Origin: Galeruca laticollis | Lineage: Eukaryota; Arthropoda; Insecta; Coleoptera; Chrysomelidae | Assembly: GCA_963921935.1 (NCBI GenBank) | Contig: OY998175.1 | Coordinates: forward strand, 264,423,709-264,487,708 | Length of the DNA stretch: 64,000 nucleotides | Direction: 5' to 3' | Shown: piece after piece, positions 19,073-30,569 of the stretch | Numbering within the stretch: position 1 is the first letter of the stretch | How the letters are laid out: each line of letters begins with the position of its first letter | Made by a program: the position numbers and the translations under genes | The notes under the pieces: generated by a model | Seen by the model: only the letters and a program-made list of their open reading frames with translations | Databases searched by the model: none | Told to the model about the DNA's origin: nothing

Positions 19073-19934
19073 CTACAACAATTTCACCAAACTCGATGAC
19101 CACTTTGTCAAATCGAAACTTCCCTCTGCAAACATAGCTACCGATTCTAAATATAGCAGATATGATTCCTCCTCCGAAGAGACACTACAAACCAAATCAT
19201 TCATATTATAAGTCGTTGACACTACTTCTGCTGCTAGTGGATATTTATACCCTTCCTCTTCTCTTAGCTGTTTGATTGTCCACAGAGCCAAATAAGGACT
19301 GGTCTTGACCCCAAATGCCAACCGATTCAACTCGTAAATTTGAACTGGTTCATCTGGATTGAAACACCAAAGTAGTCTCTGAAACCACCAATTAAAGTTT
19401 GCTAAGTTGATCTGGTGGTGCATTCTCCTAACGTGTGCAGTGACCGCTATTCGAAAAACTCTAAAATTCAACAACAAAGAGAAGGTGTCCGTCTGCAGAT
19501 TCGGGCTCCGAACAGAATATCATTCAAAGAAATGTCGATATCCGAGGATGCGCTAGCATCCAGCACTAATCGAATCGGACTGCTGGAACTATCCGCTTTA
19601 AAAATAGCATGGCGAGGGATGTGGTACGCCGTATCCGCTGCTTCCAAATATTCATCCCTACCCAGTGCATGTGACCTTGTTCAATAGATTCTCTCATGAT
19701 ATATTTGTAACATGAGCGCAATTCCGGAAATTTCATTAATTTTATTTCTAAAGAAAACATTCGCATCGAAGCACCTGCTTTAGAATCTTCCAAAAGGTTT
19801 GAAGACCTTTTAAAAGGGAGAGCAACCATGAATCTCCCTTCTGCATCTCTACTGAAGGTACTAATATATATTTTTTTCTCATTCTTCATCTCCCGCTTCC
19901 AGTAAAGTGGTTTTTGGAACTTGCTCAATTTCAC
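19073..19934 (-). pseudogene. BEL/Pao reverse transcriptase with damaged active site
   Basis: The upstream piece (19566-19934) covers the region before RT, and 19073-19477 the palm. Typical words are F-Q-R-L-L-W-C-F-N-P-D-E-P-V-Q and F-G-V-K-T-S-P-Y-L-A-L. At the catalytic site, where Y-M-D-D-L-V would be expected, the sequence reads N-M-N-D-L-V: the tyrosine and first aspartate are replaced by asparagines. Frame breaks lie at about 19480-19560. Confidence 0.8.
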
Positions 19935-19965
19935 AAGAAGTTTTCACCAGTTCCTTCAAAGATGA

Positions 19966-20270
19966 TTATTCCTTCAAACTGAAAAATACATTCGAATCTG
20001 AAGCCGAGTTGAACATCGGAACTTTTCCCATTATGACGTACCCGAAAATAGTCTGTACCGCCACTGGTGAACCCGTTGGAGACGCATAACTCTTGTTCCC
20101 CATCACTGGTGCAAAGAGCTCAGCACCTATGATACCGTAAAATCCCGTCGGTTCATCAAATTTATCATCAGCTAATTGAAAATTTTCGTAATTGCACAAA
20201 AACCTACGATCAACTCTTAATCTTGGAAGTTTATCAGAAATTGTATCCTCTTACAAAGCCTGCATAAAAT
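19966..20270 (-). pseudogene. BEL/Pao protease-RT junction region
   Basis: The 77-residue frame has I-I-G-A-E-L-F-A-P-V-M and T-I-F-G-Y-V-I-M-G-K-V. These follow the aspartic protease fold in BEL/Pao pol (compare L-G-A-D and T-x-F-G-W-V-I-x-G). The protease catalytic D-[ST]-G triad itself is not in the window, so the truncation cuts through the protease. Confidence 0.7.
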
Positions 20271-20345
20271 GTTTTTTCGATGAATCATACCGAGATGCTA
20301 ACGAATTTGAATTTGAACAAATTCCTTGCACGGAAAAGAACATAT

Positions 20346-21101
20346 CATTTTAGATTTCTCCAAAAATTTGTATAATAGTAATTGAACAGTGTAATTAATT
20401 AGTATAGGGCATTATTCGGCATATTCACAGTAAACTAAGTGCGTGTGTTTTTCGAAAAATTATTCGTAATTCAAAAAAAGGTCAAGGATCCTGAATCCTA
20501 AATTGGTGTTTGCAGTTGTACGAGGTTGCAGTTTTCTTCCCTTCCATATTTCTGGTGAGTCCGTTCCAGATTAAATAAATAGATTATTATTTCATCGAAC
20601 ATCAGGCTTTAGAACAAAATTGAGATTAGATGCATCTAAATATTGAAATTAAAAATTGAATGCAAATAAGAACGAAATATAATTATACCCATCAAACCAA
20701 TCAAGTAGTGGAAATTATTAAAAAATTGAGTACTTGGCATTTACCGAGGAGTAACGTGACAATTCAAATTTTGGATATTTTCTGAGAAACTTACAAACTT
20801 TTGAAATTAAATATTAGGTGTTTTTCAGTTTGTAGGTTGCTTTAATTTTAATCCATTCGTAAAAGATACGATTCGTTATTTGTATAAAAAAGGAAAACTA
20901 AAATTGGAAGTTGTTGATTTGGGTTATTGTATAAAATCGTTAAATTTATTTTTCATTGGAAATCATTCAAATCATTTTAGAAAGGTTGATAGGAATTAAA
21001 CATATTTAATTGAATAGAAATTTTTATTTGGACAGTGTAATTTAGTGGATCATTGGTGACAGACAAGTCATTCATTCATAGTAAGTGTCAGAAAGCAATT
21101 A
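20346..21101. other. No recognised feature
   Basis: AT-rich sequence with no frame or repeat that I could recognise. Confidence 0.5.
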
Positions 21102-21200
21102 AGTGGTGTTTTTGATATTAAGCTGATAAGAACAGATACTACACTTTGATCTTAGCCAGAGGCCTCTCGGCCTCTGGCTGAGTGGTATTTTTGATCTTAA
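21102..21200. repeat. 20-bp direct repeats flanking the U2 fragment
   Basis: AGTGGTGTTTTTGATATTAA (21102-21121) and AGTGGTATTTTTGATCTTAA (21181-21200) differ at two positions. They enclose the U2 fragment and overlap its 3' end, as a target duplication from retroposition might. Confidence 0.55.
21114..21163 (-). pseudogene. U2 snRNA 5'-half fragment
   Basis: The minus strand reads GGCTAAGATCAAAGTGTAGT followed by ATCTGTTCTTATCAGCTTAA, the highly conserved first ~50 bases of U2 including the branch-site recognition sequence (GTGTAGTATCTG). The true 5' end is not preserved: it is replaced by an 11-bp perfect hairpin AGCCAGAGGCC-GAGA-GGCCTCTGGCT. The Sm site and 3' half are absent, so it is not a working gene but a retropseudogene or snRNA-derived SINE piece. 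Confidence 0.8.
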
Positions 21201-22139
21201 ATATACGTTCAGAACAAAATTATTAATCTTAATATCGAATTCGGAAATACTTTAAAAATTATAAAAAAAAATTATATTCAAACGAACTGAACCCACCTGA
21301 GAATAGAGTCAAATAATTCAAAGGGAAATAAGCTCTTCTTTCGATATTTAACAAAAAATTAATCTGCTAGCTGGGAATTTTGACAACTGTCAATTTAGAA
21401 ATACATAGAATTACGGTGCATAAGCCGTGAGTAAACCTAGTAAAAATGCCACGAAAATGAGCTCAACAATATTCGTTACTGATTATTCCATATTTTGCTC
21501 TACTAGACTGTTCATTCATCCTCCACTGTTTCCTGCTTGAGCAATTATAATCTCTTCCTTCTCTTTTGACCCCTGCCCACCCATTTCGGCTTTATCCCAC
21601 TATTATTACTTAAACGAAGAAAATTGATTATTCTTATTTGTTCTTCTAACTTAAACTGTATCTATCAACATTTTTATAAAAAAAACTACTTATTATTCCA
21701 TTTTAACCCTCAACAGACGCAACACTAACTAAGGATAACCATGTAATGATTGTATGCGGTTGCATGTTGTAGGTTCTTCCAATGTTAGGCCATCGATGGC
21801 ATATAATTGGAAAGCCAGTAGACTCTAACAACTTACCTTTATTAATGAATAAAATATCAATTGAATATCGAGAATACGTAGCAAAACATATGTCCTATTT
21901 ACAATTCGTCACATGCTGCTTACACTGCATTCTTATTACCTATTCTTCGATATTCAGCATAGTCGTATTGATACATACACATTAAAAAATAATATATTAA
22001 TTGTGAATAATATCTCCTAATATAAACATAAGACACATGGTACTCGGGATATAACCTGTATTGGAATATAAGGACTATTATTATAAATAAAATATAAATT
22101 CCTAATACTATTTCATCACACAATTATATTAAATTACAC
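21201..22139. other. No recognised feature
   Basis: Only small reading frames without motifs. ATAT (22140-22143), immediately to the right, is the duplicated target of the next transposon. Confidence 0.5.
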
Positions 22140-22143
22140 ATAT

Positions 22144-22176
22144 CGATGGCAGAAAGGCTAATTGACGTAACCAACA
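22144..22176 (+). repeat. Left terminal inverted repeat, member 1
   Basis: Starts CGATGGCAGAAAG and ends with GACGTAACCAACA. It pairs with 26166-26198. Confidence 0.85.
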
Positions 22177-22241
22177 CATTTAGGTATTTTCAAATTTTGA
22201 TGCTACCTTATTCAGAAAAAAAAACTGCGTCGATCTATCTG

Positions 22242-22470
22242 GGTTACGTCCTTCTACGATGAAAAATAAGAATTATACTCCCACGAAAAAACCGCTATAA
22301 TGTGCAGCTTTTAATATATTTGTGATGTAACTGTTATCAAATCGGACGTATCTTAGTATAATAAAACTTACTTCTTTTCATTCATACCTGGAAAGAGTAC
22401 TTCGTCGGTTACGTTACAAATTTTAGCCCAAAAATAAAATTGTTTACAGTTACGTCAAAAAGCCTTTCCG
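22242..22470. promoter_or_regulatory. Subterminal GTTACGTC boxes
   Basis: Besides the TIR copy (GACGTAAC, 22164-22171), the box GTTACGTC or a close form is at 22242-22250, 22407-22414 and 22449-22456. The last is followed by AAAAAGCCTTTCCG, a partial repeat of the TIR. At the right end it is in the TIR (26171-26178), with a weaker GGTACGTC at 25941-25948. Repeated boxes near the ends usually bind transposase. Confidence 0.55.
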
Positions 22471-22811
22471 TATTTTACACAAAAAGAAGGTGACGTTATT
22501 TCATAATGTCCTGGTGAGAGCAATTTTGGGTTAGTTACTCCAACACTCTCACATCTACATCATACAAATATATTTACTTACGTAGTTTTGCATGATTTGT
22601 TCTAAAATTTACACGTCGGGTACAACAAAAATGTGGAGACTTATATTAAGTACTAGAACCGTAAAACCTTGCCTGAATTTACGGCGTAACGGTAACCAAG
22701 TTTAGTGTGTATCCAACGATAGAGGGTAGTAGACGTTCTCTCAGCTATTGTGAATGTGAGGTAATTTGCGTGACCTAACAAAAAAGCATCTACGTACTTG
22801 TATGCTGGTTT

Positions 22812-25626
22812 TTGTGGCCGATGGTGGAGTTTTGTAACTTAATAGTTACCAATACAAACAGAATGATTATTCAGAAGAAAAAAATACTAGTTCTTCAAAC
22901 TATTCACCAAGATTATATAAACGGTCGGGACTCAGTGAACGTGAACAATGAAGGTAAGGCAGATTTTACGGTATCGGAGACATCACAGAACGTCGAGACA
23001 CTAGCACTACGACCCATGGATGAAGATTTTATTATCAAAGATATAATTTCAATTAATAGGAACGTCGAAAAAATGATGGAGATAGAGGGTGTTGCTGGAA
23101 TTTTTCAAGATGAGGTGGAAACAAAGGTGTTACAAGTCGTGGATCAAGGAAGTATGACAAACAAAGTACAGAATGTTAAAAATGTTGAAAGCGAATTAGA
23201 GACATTAAGAAACTTGCAAGTAGCAGAGTTAGAACCTGCGGAGCAACACAGTTTTATTAATTATGTCGATTTAATTAATGCGGAATATACAGATACGATA
23301 GTTGCTTAGAATGTTGCTAAAAAATGTCAAGCTAAGTTGGAGACATCCAACAATTTCGAAGTAGTAGAAGTACATCCTACGGAATCACAACATATTACTA
23401 ACGACATAAATTTATTAACTGGTCAAGAAACAGATAAGGGGGAAATAAAAGATTTTGATGAAATCTTTCAAACCGATGTACAAACACCCAAGGAAAATGT
23501 TAAGGTAACAGATGTGACAGAAGATATAGTTAAAATAGATGTAGAGAATTCACAATATAGAAAAGATATAAAAAATTACAATTTTGGTGGAAACTTTGGA
23601 ATTCGAGTGGATACTGTAGAAGTCCAAAAAGCAGAGTTACCAGCGACTTACAATCGTCAACTAGTACAGGAAATAAGAAAAGAAGGAAAAAAATCGAAAT
23701 ATCTTACATGGATTTTTTGGACTCCGATGACGAGCCTTTTGCGTATTCTTCATCATCGGCTGACTTTTCTAGTGATAGTTTATCTGACGACTCCCCAAAA
23801 TAAAAAAAACATAGAAAGAAGAAAAATAAAAAGATCGAAAAGAAGCAACCAAACGAAAAAAGAGAAAATATTGAAAAAAACCGAAAAAGAAGGACAAAGA
23901 AAGAAAAAAACATTAAAAAGAAGCGCCGCCGAGAAAAACATGAAAACAAACAAGGTAAAACAATCAAAGCTAAAGAAATGGCTCCAAACCCATGTAAGGG
24001 AAAAAAGTGTGAAAGCAGTTGTGGGGAGATTGATGAAAATAGACGTAAGAGTCTATTTACGTATTTCAATAATCTTGAAAACCAACAATGACGACGTGAT
24101 TGGATTGGACATTGTGTTGTGCGAAAGAAAGTCAGAAGACGACAACATGAGGAGTCCAGACGTTCGGTAACCAACGAGTATTACATCAATGGAAGAGAAG
24201 GGCGAAGGAGGGTATGTCAACAATTCATAATAGCTACTCTTAGTATTTCACAGAAGTTTATACTGTATACTATAGATAACATGCAAGACGGGTTCACTAA
24301 ACCAGAAGGTAGGGGACAGAATATACCCAAAAACAAGACTCCGGACATTGCTTATGGAGAGGCAAAAAAGGACATACATTCGTTGCCACTACTGCCATCA
24401 CATTACTGTCGTAAGGATTCGACAAGATTATACCTTCCACAGGAAACGAAGTCTTTAACTAATTTATATAGACTTTATCGCAAGCATTCCGAACAAAACA
24501 AAATTACGAATGTACTATCAGAGAAAATATTCATGAACTGGTTCAAAAATACGTTTAATATTGGAATCCATATGCCAAAAAAACAAGTGCCAGTCGTGCA
24601 CTAAATTTAATAATAAAGAACATAAGACTGCAAACGATATATCTGACCACGAAAAACATCAGCAAGAAAAGGCACCCTCATACGAAAGATTTAAATTTCA
24701 TCAAAAAATACATTTGCAAGATCAAAGTACCCTCTGTGCAAGCTTTAACCTGCAGAAGGTCTCAAACACACCATACGGAAACAATATATTATTGTTTTAT
24801 AGTCACAAATACGCTTTCTATAATTTTGCAATTTATGAAAGTGTAACCAAAGAAGGATATTGCTTTCTTTGGGGGTAAGCTGACGCGAAGAGAGGAGGAA
24901 ATGAGATAGCGACTTGTCTTCAATCGTATATAAAAGACGTCGACCAGCGCGGTAATATCAAAAGGCTCATACTATATTGTGACAGCTGTTCAGGCCAAAG
25001 TCGGAATAGAACCGTTCTGAGTATGGTAAACTACACACTAAATAAATATGAAAGCTTAGAAATCATACAATTAAATTACCTTCTACCGGGACATACATAC
25101 ATGCCCGTAGATTCGGTGCATGCCATAATCGAAAAAGAACTAAAAAATATGACAGTCTAAGCACCTTCCCACTGGCCCACTTTAATTGAATGTGCGAGGG
25201 AAAACCCCAAACTATATCATGTCACCAAGTTAGATGGAACAGATTTCATATCTTGGGACGATATTCAAAACAAAACGTGCAACCCGAAAGTAAAGAAAGT
25301 TGATATGCAGAAGCTCAGTGTGGCGACGTTCAAAAAAAAACAAGCCAAACATTATTTTTGTAAGGTACAGCTTTTTAGATGATAGTACAACTGCCGAGAT
25401 CGCTTTAAATCTGAAAGATCGTATCGATAAAGATAAACTAAAATACTGCCTTTATCCGGAACAACGACCACTAAGTAACGCGAAATATAACAATCTGAAC
25501 AACCTTGTCACGAAAGAAATAATACCAAAATAATACAGGGATGAATACTTGAAGCTTCCAACTTCCAAAAAGACAATTGACTACCTACCTCAATCGGATG
25601 AAGAAGATGAAGACGAGATTTCGTAA
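22812..25626 (+). pseudogene. Putative transposase of unassigned family, member 1
   Basis: An acidic N-terminal region (22812-23650, one TAG at 23307) leads into a very basic K/R-rich stretch. The conserved part follows: N-P-C-K-G-K-K-C-E-S-S-C (Cys cluster), R-R-R-V-C-Q-Q-F-I-I-A-T-L, then L-P-S-H-Y-C-R and L-Y-L-P-Q at 24119-24604, and K-C-Q-S-C (24561-24878). The C-terminal part has L-I-L-Y-C-D-S-C-S-G-Q-S-R-N and L-L-P-G-H-T-Y-M-P-V-D-S-V-H-A-I-I-E, in pieces split by stops near 24885 and 25160. It ends with an acidic tail (QSDEEDEDEIS) at 25626. The same blocks occur in the minus-strand gene at 33435-37381, which makes the family relation secure. Such proteins are common, uncharacterised, multi-copy genes in arthropods (a DUF7869-like C-terminus is my recollection). 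The role as transposase is inferred from the TIRs. Confidence 0.7.
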
Positions 25627-26165
25627 GCTCATACTAAAAAAAATGTTAATTATTGTCTTTTATAGTCTATTATGTGTATTAAAAAGTTAAATAGTTAATC
25701 CCAGCATTATAAAAAATAGATATGCTTAAAAATTGTGTCTATTATTTTAACATTATTTTACACTACACCACAGGAAATATTAATTTTATTATTATTCACG
25801 TCAATACAAATTTGTAAAATTTTAAAGAACTTGGATTACACCAATCAATTCAGCAGCTATAATTTACACAAACAAGGTTACACCATTTTTCCTATCCTAA
25901 AAATATTATTCTGACTATACACCCATATAAAATAATGTTTGGTACGTCCTTTACTAGCAAAAATTTTAAAAATTATATATTAGCATAACCAACAAATCCA
26001 TCATTTTCTGAACAGATGTAACAATAGTGTTAACACTAATCTATAGACCACTTTAATTTAAGCGATTGGTCAAAAAATCATGAATTTGGGACTAATATTA
26101 CACTAGTTATAAATTTTAAAAATAAAAATTTTTAGTTTCTTTCGTTTTTTCCATAATTAGGTTTT

Positions 26166-26198
26166 TGCTGGTTACGTCAATTAGGCTTTCTACCATTG
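26166..26198 (-). repeat. Right terminal inverted repeat, member 1
   Basis: Reads TGCTGGTTACGTCAATTAGG and then CTTTCTACCATTG, the reverse complement of the left repeat with about four differences. Confidence 0.85.
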
Positions 26199-26202
26199 AT
26201 AT

Positions 26203-28390
26203 TTGCGATGTTCTCCGAGTTCACTTTTTTTAGAGATGGCGCTTGCAAGATCTTCGAATTATTCAGGAATTTTGTTAATGTACCGGTAACATGTTTTGAT
26301 AAGTGATTGGAATTCATATGTGTTTTTCCATTAAATTACATTTATCATTATGAGGATGATATCATCCCAAATGGTCATTGAAAATACTATAGGGGTGAAT
26401 AAACACAATGGAAAAGAATTACCGTTTCATCTCTAGACACTACTACCTTTATTTGCATCTATATGGAATATATTTTTTGAATCAATTTCTTCTTCATCCC
26501 ATTCACTAGCTAAAAACCACGAAAATGGATAACCAATAATAGAATTTCATAATTCAACTAGTTTTCGATAGACGGTTGTTATAATTCCAAAGATGATTCA
26601 AATTGAACCTCCAATCACAAAACAAGTTTTTATTACGATTGAGTTGCAGCTTGGATGGAATTCGAAATTTCCACAGAAATTACATAATTCTAATCCACTA
26701 ATTCTCCTAAATGTGCGGCATGGAAACTGTTTGTAAACGAATAAAAATTTTCGCCTCGGCTTTTTTCATGGTTTCATTAGAATATTCATCCACTTTGGTT
26801 GAGTAAGTTAGTTTTTTGCAAAGATGAAATTTTTTACTATGAAGTGCCGAACGGTTATAAGGAAACATTTTCAATGAGTTAACGGAAATGGAAAAACTGC
26901 TGATTAAATTTCTGAAAAAATAATGTGTTTTTATTTATAGAACTTTTTTCCCGATTAAAATGAAAAACTATTACATGATTTTAATGTCAACAAATTATTT
27001 GGACTAATGCTGTTATGAGTATTTCATAATTTTGGAAGCCTTTGAGTATTAGAGGAATTTCAGGCAACGATAAATAACTTTTATTACAATCATCAACTTT
27101 AATATGAAATTTGAATCCTTATCAACCACTCTCATGGTCATATGAGGATGGAGAAAATTTATAAAACAAAAAATTACAAGAGTGAACGATATCGCAAAAG
27201 ATTTCCTGTTAACTTATAAATCGGTAATATTTTTCATCTTTATGTGATGTTTTCAAGAACAAAAATCTTTCAGTTTTATTCGACAGAACTGGTGAGAAAT
27301 ATTACCTTGCGTACAATTAAATCAAAAAGACTCCATGCCACTTTACTCTAATATTCCTTATCATAGTGAAACTTGACAGGAAATAAATGTAGCTCAACAT
27401 TTTCCAAAAGTTATAATTTTTGATATGTAATCAGAGAAAGTGCTCAATTCAAAAGTATTCATGATTTCTGATGAAAAAATGCATATTAACCATGAGTTTT
27501 TTTTACTATTTTAGTGCGACAGTGTAAGGAACAGTACTGTTAATTGGAACCCAACAGAGACTAATTAAGAGTGAATATTCACACACCTGGTCCTTTGAGA
27601 ATGATTTTCGTTGAAATTGAAATGAATAATGATCAGAAAATATTCCCACCGTAGTTAAGATGTTAATGTGACATTAAAATCCATTCGAATGGTTACTGTG
27701 AAATAATTAAAGAAATGCGAAAAGTTACAGATATATATGGATTGCTAATATTGGGAGTAAGTCTGTCGATAACATTTGTAGGAGACTTTTTGAGAAAATA
27801 CATAAAATCGATCCATTAAATTCCATTCTAGTGGAAGACATTTATGATATTAGCAACATCATAATAAGAAACGGAAACATCCTAACGAAAAACAGATCCT
27901 ATCGAAAAACAAAGCAGCTGTTGTGAAACTTTCGAGACAATGGCTATTAAGAACATGAAAGAGGAAAACTTTCTGTGAGTTACTGACAATATTGAACACG
28001 TTGTTGTCTTCCAGTGTTTAATAATCTTTACTATTTTATATGAGAGCGGCGAAACGTTATTCAGTGCGGTTCATATGCAGGGAATGTGCTTTTTTGAACC
28101 CGTCACAATTTTGGTGACCAAATAGCCGTTGAGGATGGGTATATTTCACCAATATTGTACACTGAACCAATCTTAAATTAATATTACTTTTCTGTATCAG
28201 TGAAATTGAACGATCACTCATATTAAATCTTGGCTGGCAATCCAATCTTCTCAGTATTATGCCCTCATACAGAAAATTGCCGTTAACTACCACCTCGACC
28301 ATTTCTGACTTTTAATCCCAACAAAAAGAGTGTAAAAAGCCACTTCGATAGGTATAGGAATCATGCGTATAGATCAAATAAATTTTGAGA
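26203..28390. other. No recognised feature
   Basis: About 2.2 kb of AT-rich sequence. An 81-residue minus-strand frame (28057-28302) has no motif I recognise. Confidence 0.5.
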
Positions 28391-28392
28391 TA

Positions 28393-28418
28393 CATGTTGG
28401 CAAATTAATTTTGGCAGT
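28393..28418 (+). repeat. Left TIR of IS630/Tc1-like element
   Basis: CATGTTGGCAAATTAATTTT then GGCAGT, following a TA target dinucleotide. Confidence 0.8.
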
Positions 28419-28565
28419 CGGAAGTTTGGCAACGTCCCATGCGCCGTAGCAAAGACGTATGCGGATTCCAAGAGCTCACTTCGCTGACGGAATTCGTAAG
28501 CTTCGTTTTGACAGTACACTTCAGAGAAAAGTGTGATTACCGGGGTTGTGCAATACTAACTTGTT

Positions 28566-30569
28566 ATGGCGACTCCAGAAAGTAAAGTTGTTCATAGAAA
28601 GTTGAATGAGCAGTGTCGTGGAGTAGTTATGAACGTTTTAAATTTCATGACCGAAGAGGCAAACAATGGCAAGTCAACAATTTCATTAACAAAGGTAAGT
28701 TTTAATTATTGCAATAAAATTTTTAAACCGAAGTAATTATTTAACAAATTTACACTCGATAGTAAATTTTTTGAATCGATTTTTGTACATAAAATATATA
28801 TTTGTTAAACGTTTGAAAAACTGACATTAAGGTGAGACAAAGTATTTTATGCACTCTAGTGTCAACTTTATGCACCGCTATGTCATTGTGACTAACTAAT
28901 CGACACCATTTTTAGTCCATTTAGAGCATGTCTGCGGCTCATGCGTCAATTTTACAATTCGTGAAAAAAAGCACCACTTTATGCACTTGTTGCATGAATA
29001 ACTATTCTGTTTCTGTCTACAGGAGTATATAATAGAGCACATGTTGATTTTGTGTGAGATGCCTATTTAAATGTAATAGGTGTTTCAGCTTATAATTATA
29101 ATTATTATACTCATTTCATACCTATCTCTATTCAGTTTCGGTTTTATTATTTGTTTCGAACCATCTTCCGATTTCAGTTACATATGGTCATATTGAAATA
29201 TGTTTCAACTGAAATCAAAAGATCGTTTAAAACAACTAATGAACTGGAACGTAATATAGTATTTTTGAATTTAATACTTCGTTTAAATGGCCAAAAACCA
29301 CGACAAAAATTGTATTCCAAATAACGGTCACTGAAAACAAATTTAACCACTTCCTCATTTTATTTGTATAAAAATACACATGAGTAAAACTTTTGATACA
29401 ACATTTATATCGACTCATTTTATTGTCAGGTCATTGAAAGAGTTTCTGCTGCTACGAAAGTTAACCAATGACGATTTCCCGTATTAAAAAAGAAGCTCTG
29501 GCAGGAAGTAATGCTGACACTGATGTGCCTACTAAAAAACAAAGAACGTCCAGTATCCGTATGGATCAATTCGACAAACTGTGTTTAGAAGGTGCATAAT
29601 AAATTATCATAAATCCGAGAAAGAAGTACTCACGTTAATAAATGTACAACATAACTTTACTGATAGTTATGGCTTCGAAGGAAGTCGCGAATCACTGTGG
29701 AAATTAATACATACTTTGGGTTTTCGTTGGTCCAACATAAAAAATAGAAGATTGTTAATGGAACGTCACGAAATCAGACATTTACGCCTACGATTTTTGA
29801 GAATCATAAAAAAATGCAGAGAACAGAACAAACGTATCATTCATATGGATGAAACATACATTCATTCATGTCACACGCACTTTAAAGGATGGAGCGATAA
29901 GAGTCACGGAGGATTAGGAAAACCCGTTTCACAAGGTAATAGGTTCACCATTGTGCATGCAGGAAGTGCAAATGGTTTTGTACCTAATGCTGGTATTATT
30001 TGGAACTCCCAGTCGAAAACAGGAGATTATCATCATGAAATGGCGTACGAAAATTATGAGAAGTTGGTACAAACCTACTCAAAAGCGGTGTTGCGGTGAT
30101 TGATAATGCCCCATATCACAATGTTCTGAATGAAAAATTACCTACGACTGCTTGGACTAAACAACAATCGAAAAACTGGCTTTCTGGAAGAAACATATTT
30201 TACAGAGAACAAATGTTAACAGCGGATCTTTATATCATTGAAAAAAATTGATGAGTTGTTTATACGACATGGATTGCAAGTTTTAAGGCTACTCCTTTAT
30301 CCCCCGGACTTAAATCCGATCGGAAATGTTTGGCCAAACGGAATGTTACCTTTCATTCTACATAAGTTAAAGAATTATGGAGTGAATTTCTTGACACATT
30401 TTCTGCAAATGACTGGAAGTTAAATGTGACCATGTGTTAGATGTTAAATAGGTTGAAGATGAATTTATCAACAATTAACAACTTTTAGATACCGTCGTAG
30501 ATAATATTATTGTTGATTTCGCCAAAGACGGAGATAGCGAGGATGATGAAGTTGATATGGAAAGTTAAT
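28566..30569 (+). pseudogene. IS630/Tc1-like transposase with intron, inactive
   Basis: Exon 1 (28566-28694) starts MATPESKVVHRKLNEQ and ends at AAG|GTAAGT. The intron is 28695-29429 and ends TTGTCAG. Exon 2 continues I-S-L-T-K-V-I-E-R-V-S-A-A-T-K, a DNA-binding helix region. Frameshifts at about 29465 and 29580 lead to the DDE core: I-I-H-M-D-E-T-Y-I-H-S (first Asp), then after another frameshift near 30095 V-A-V-I-D-N-A-P-Y-H-N (second Asp), and P-D-L-N-P-I-G-N-V-W, where the catalytic Glu is replaced by Gly. The C-terminus is acidic (DGDSEDDEVDMES) with TAA at 30567-30569. It cut and pasted the element once, but this copy is dead. Confidence 0.8.
29172..29218. repeat. Hairpin in the transposase intron
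   Basis: GATTTCAGTTACATAT pairs with ATATGTTTCAACTGAAATC (arms about 16 bp with a small bulge). Confidence 0.6.

Larger units (their letters stand above)
16546..20345 (-). mobile_element. BEL/Pao LTR retrotransposon, 5' truncated pol
   Basis: Protease, RT, RNase H, the long connector, integrase and the C-terminal integrase module are read in order on the minus strand. Gag and the 5' LTR are missing to the right. The order and the wording of motifs (for example P-Y-L-A-L-W-T-I-K-Q-L in RT) are specific to BEL/Pao. Six or more frame breaks and a lost RT aspartate show an old copy. Confidence 0.85.
22144..26198 (+). mobile_element. TIR transposon of an unassigned family, member 1
   Basis: Terminal inverted repeats of about 33 bp (22144-22176 and 26166-26198) share CTAATTGACGTAACCA and differ at about four positions. 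ATAT directly flanks both ends (22140-22143 and 26199-26202), a 4-bp target duplication. The 4055-bp element carries one plus-strand gene (about 22812-25626) of the same family as those at 33435-37381 and 32150-38400. I cannot match TIR, duplication length and protein to a named superfamily. Confidence 0.8.

Noticed and set aside
21120..21180. Functional U2 snRNA gene
   Set aside because: The 5' end is replaced by a hairpin and the Sm site and 3' half are absent.
23704..24174. 156-residue minus-strand frame, F/L/C-rich
   Set aside because: It is the complement of the K/R-rich part of the member 1 gene, an expected shadow.
28057..28302. 81-residue minus-strand frame
   Set aside because: No motif and no neighbours; chance frame.
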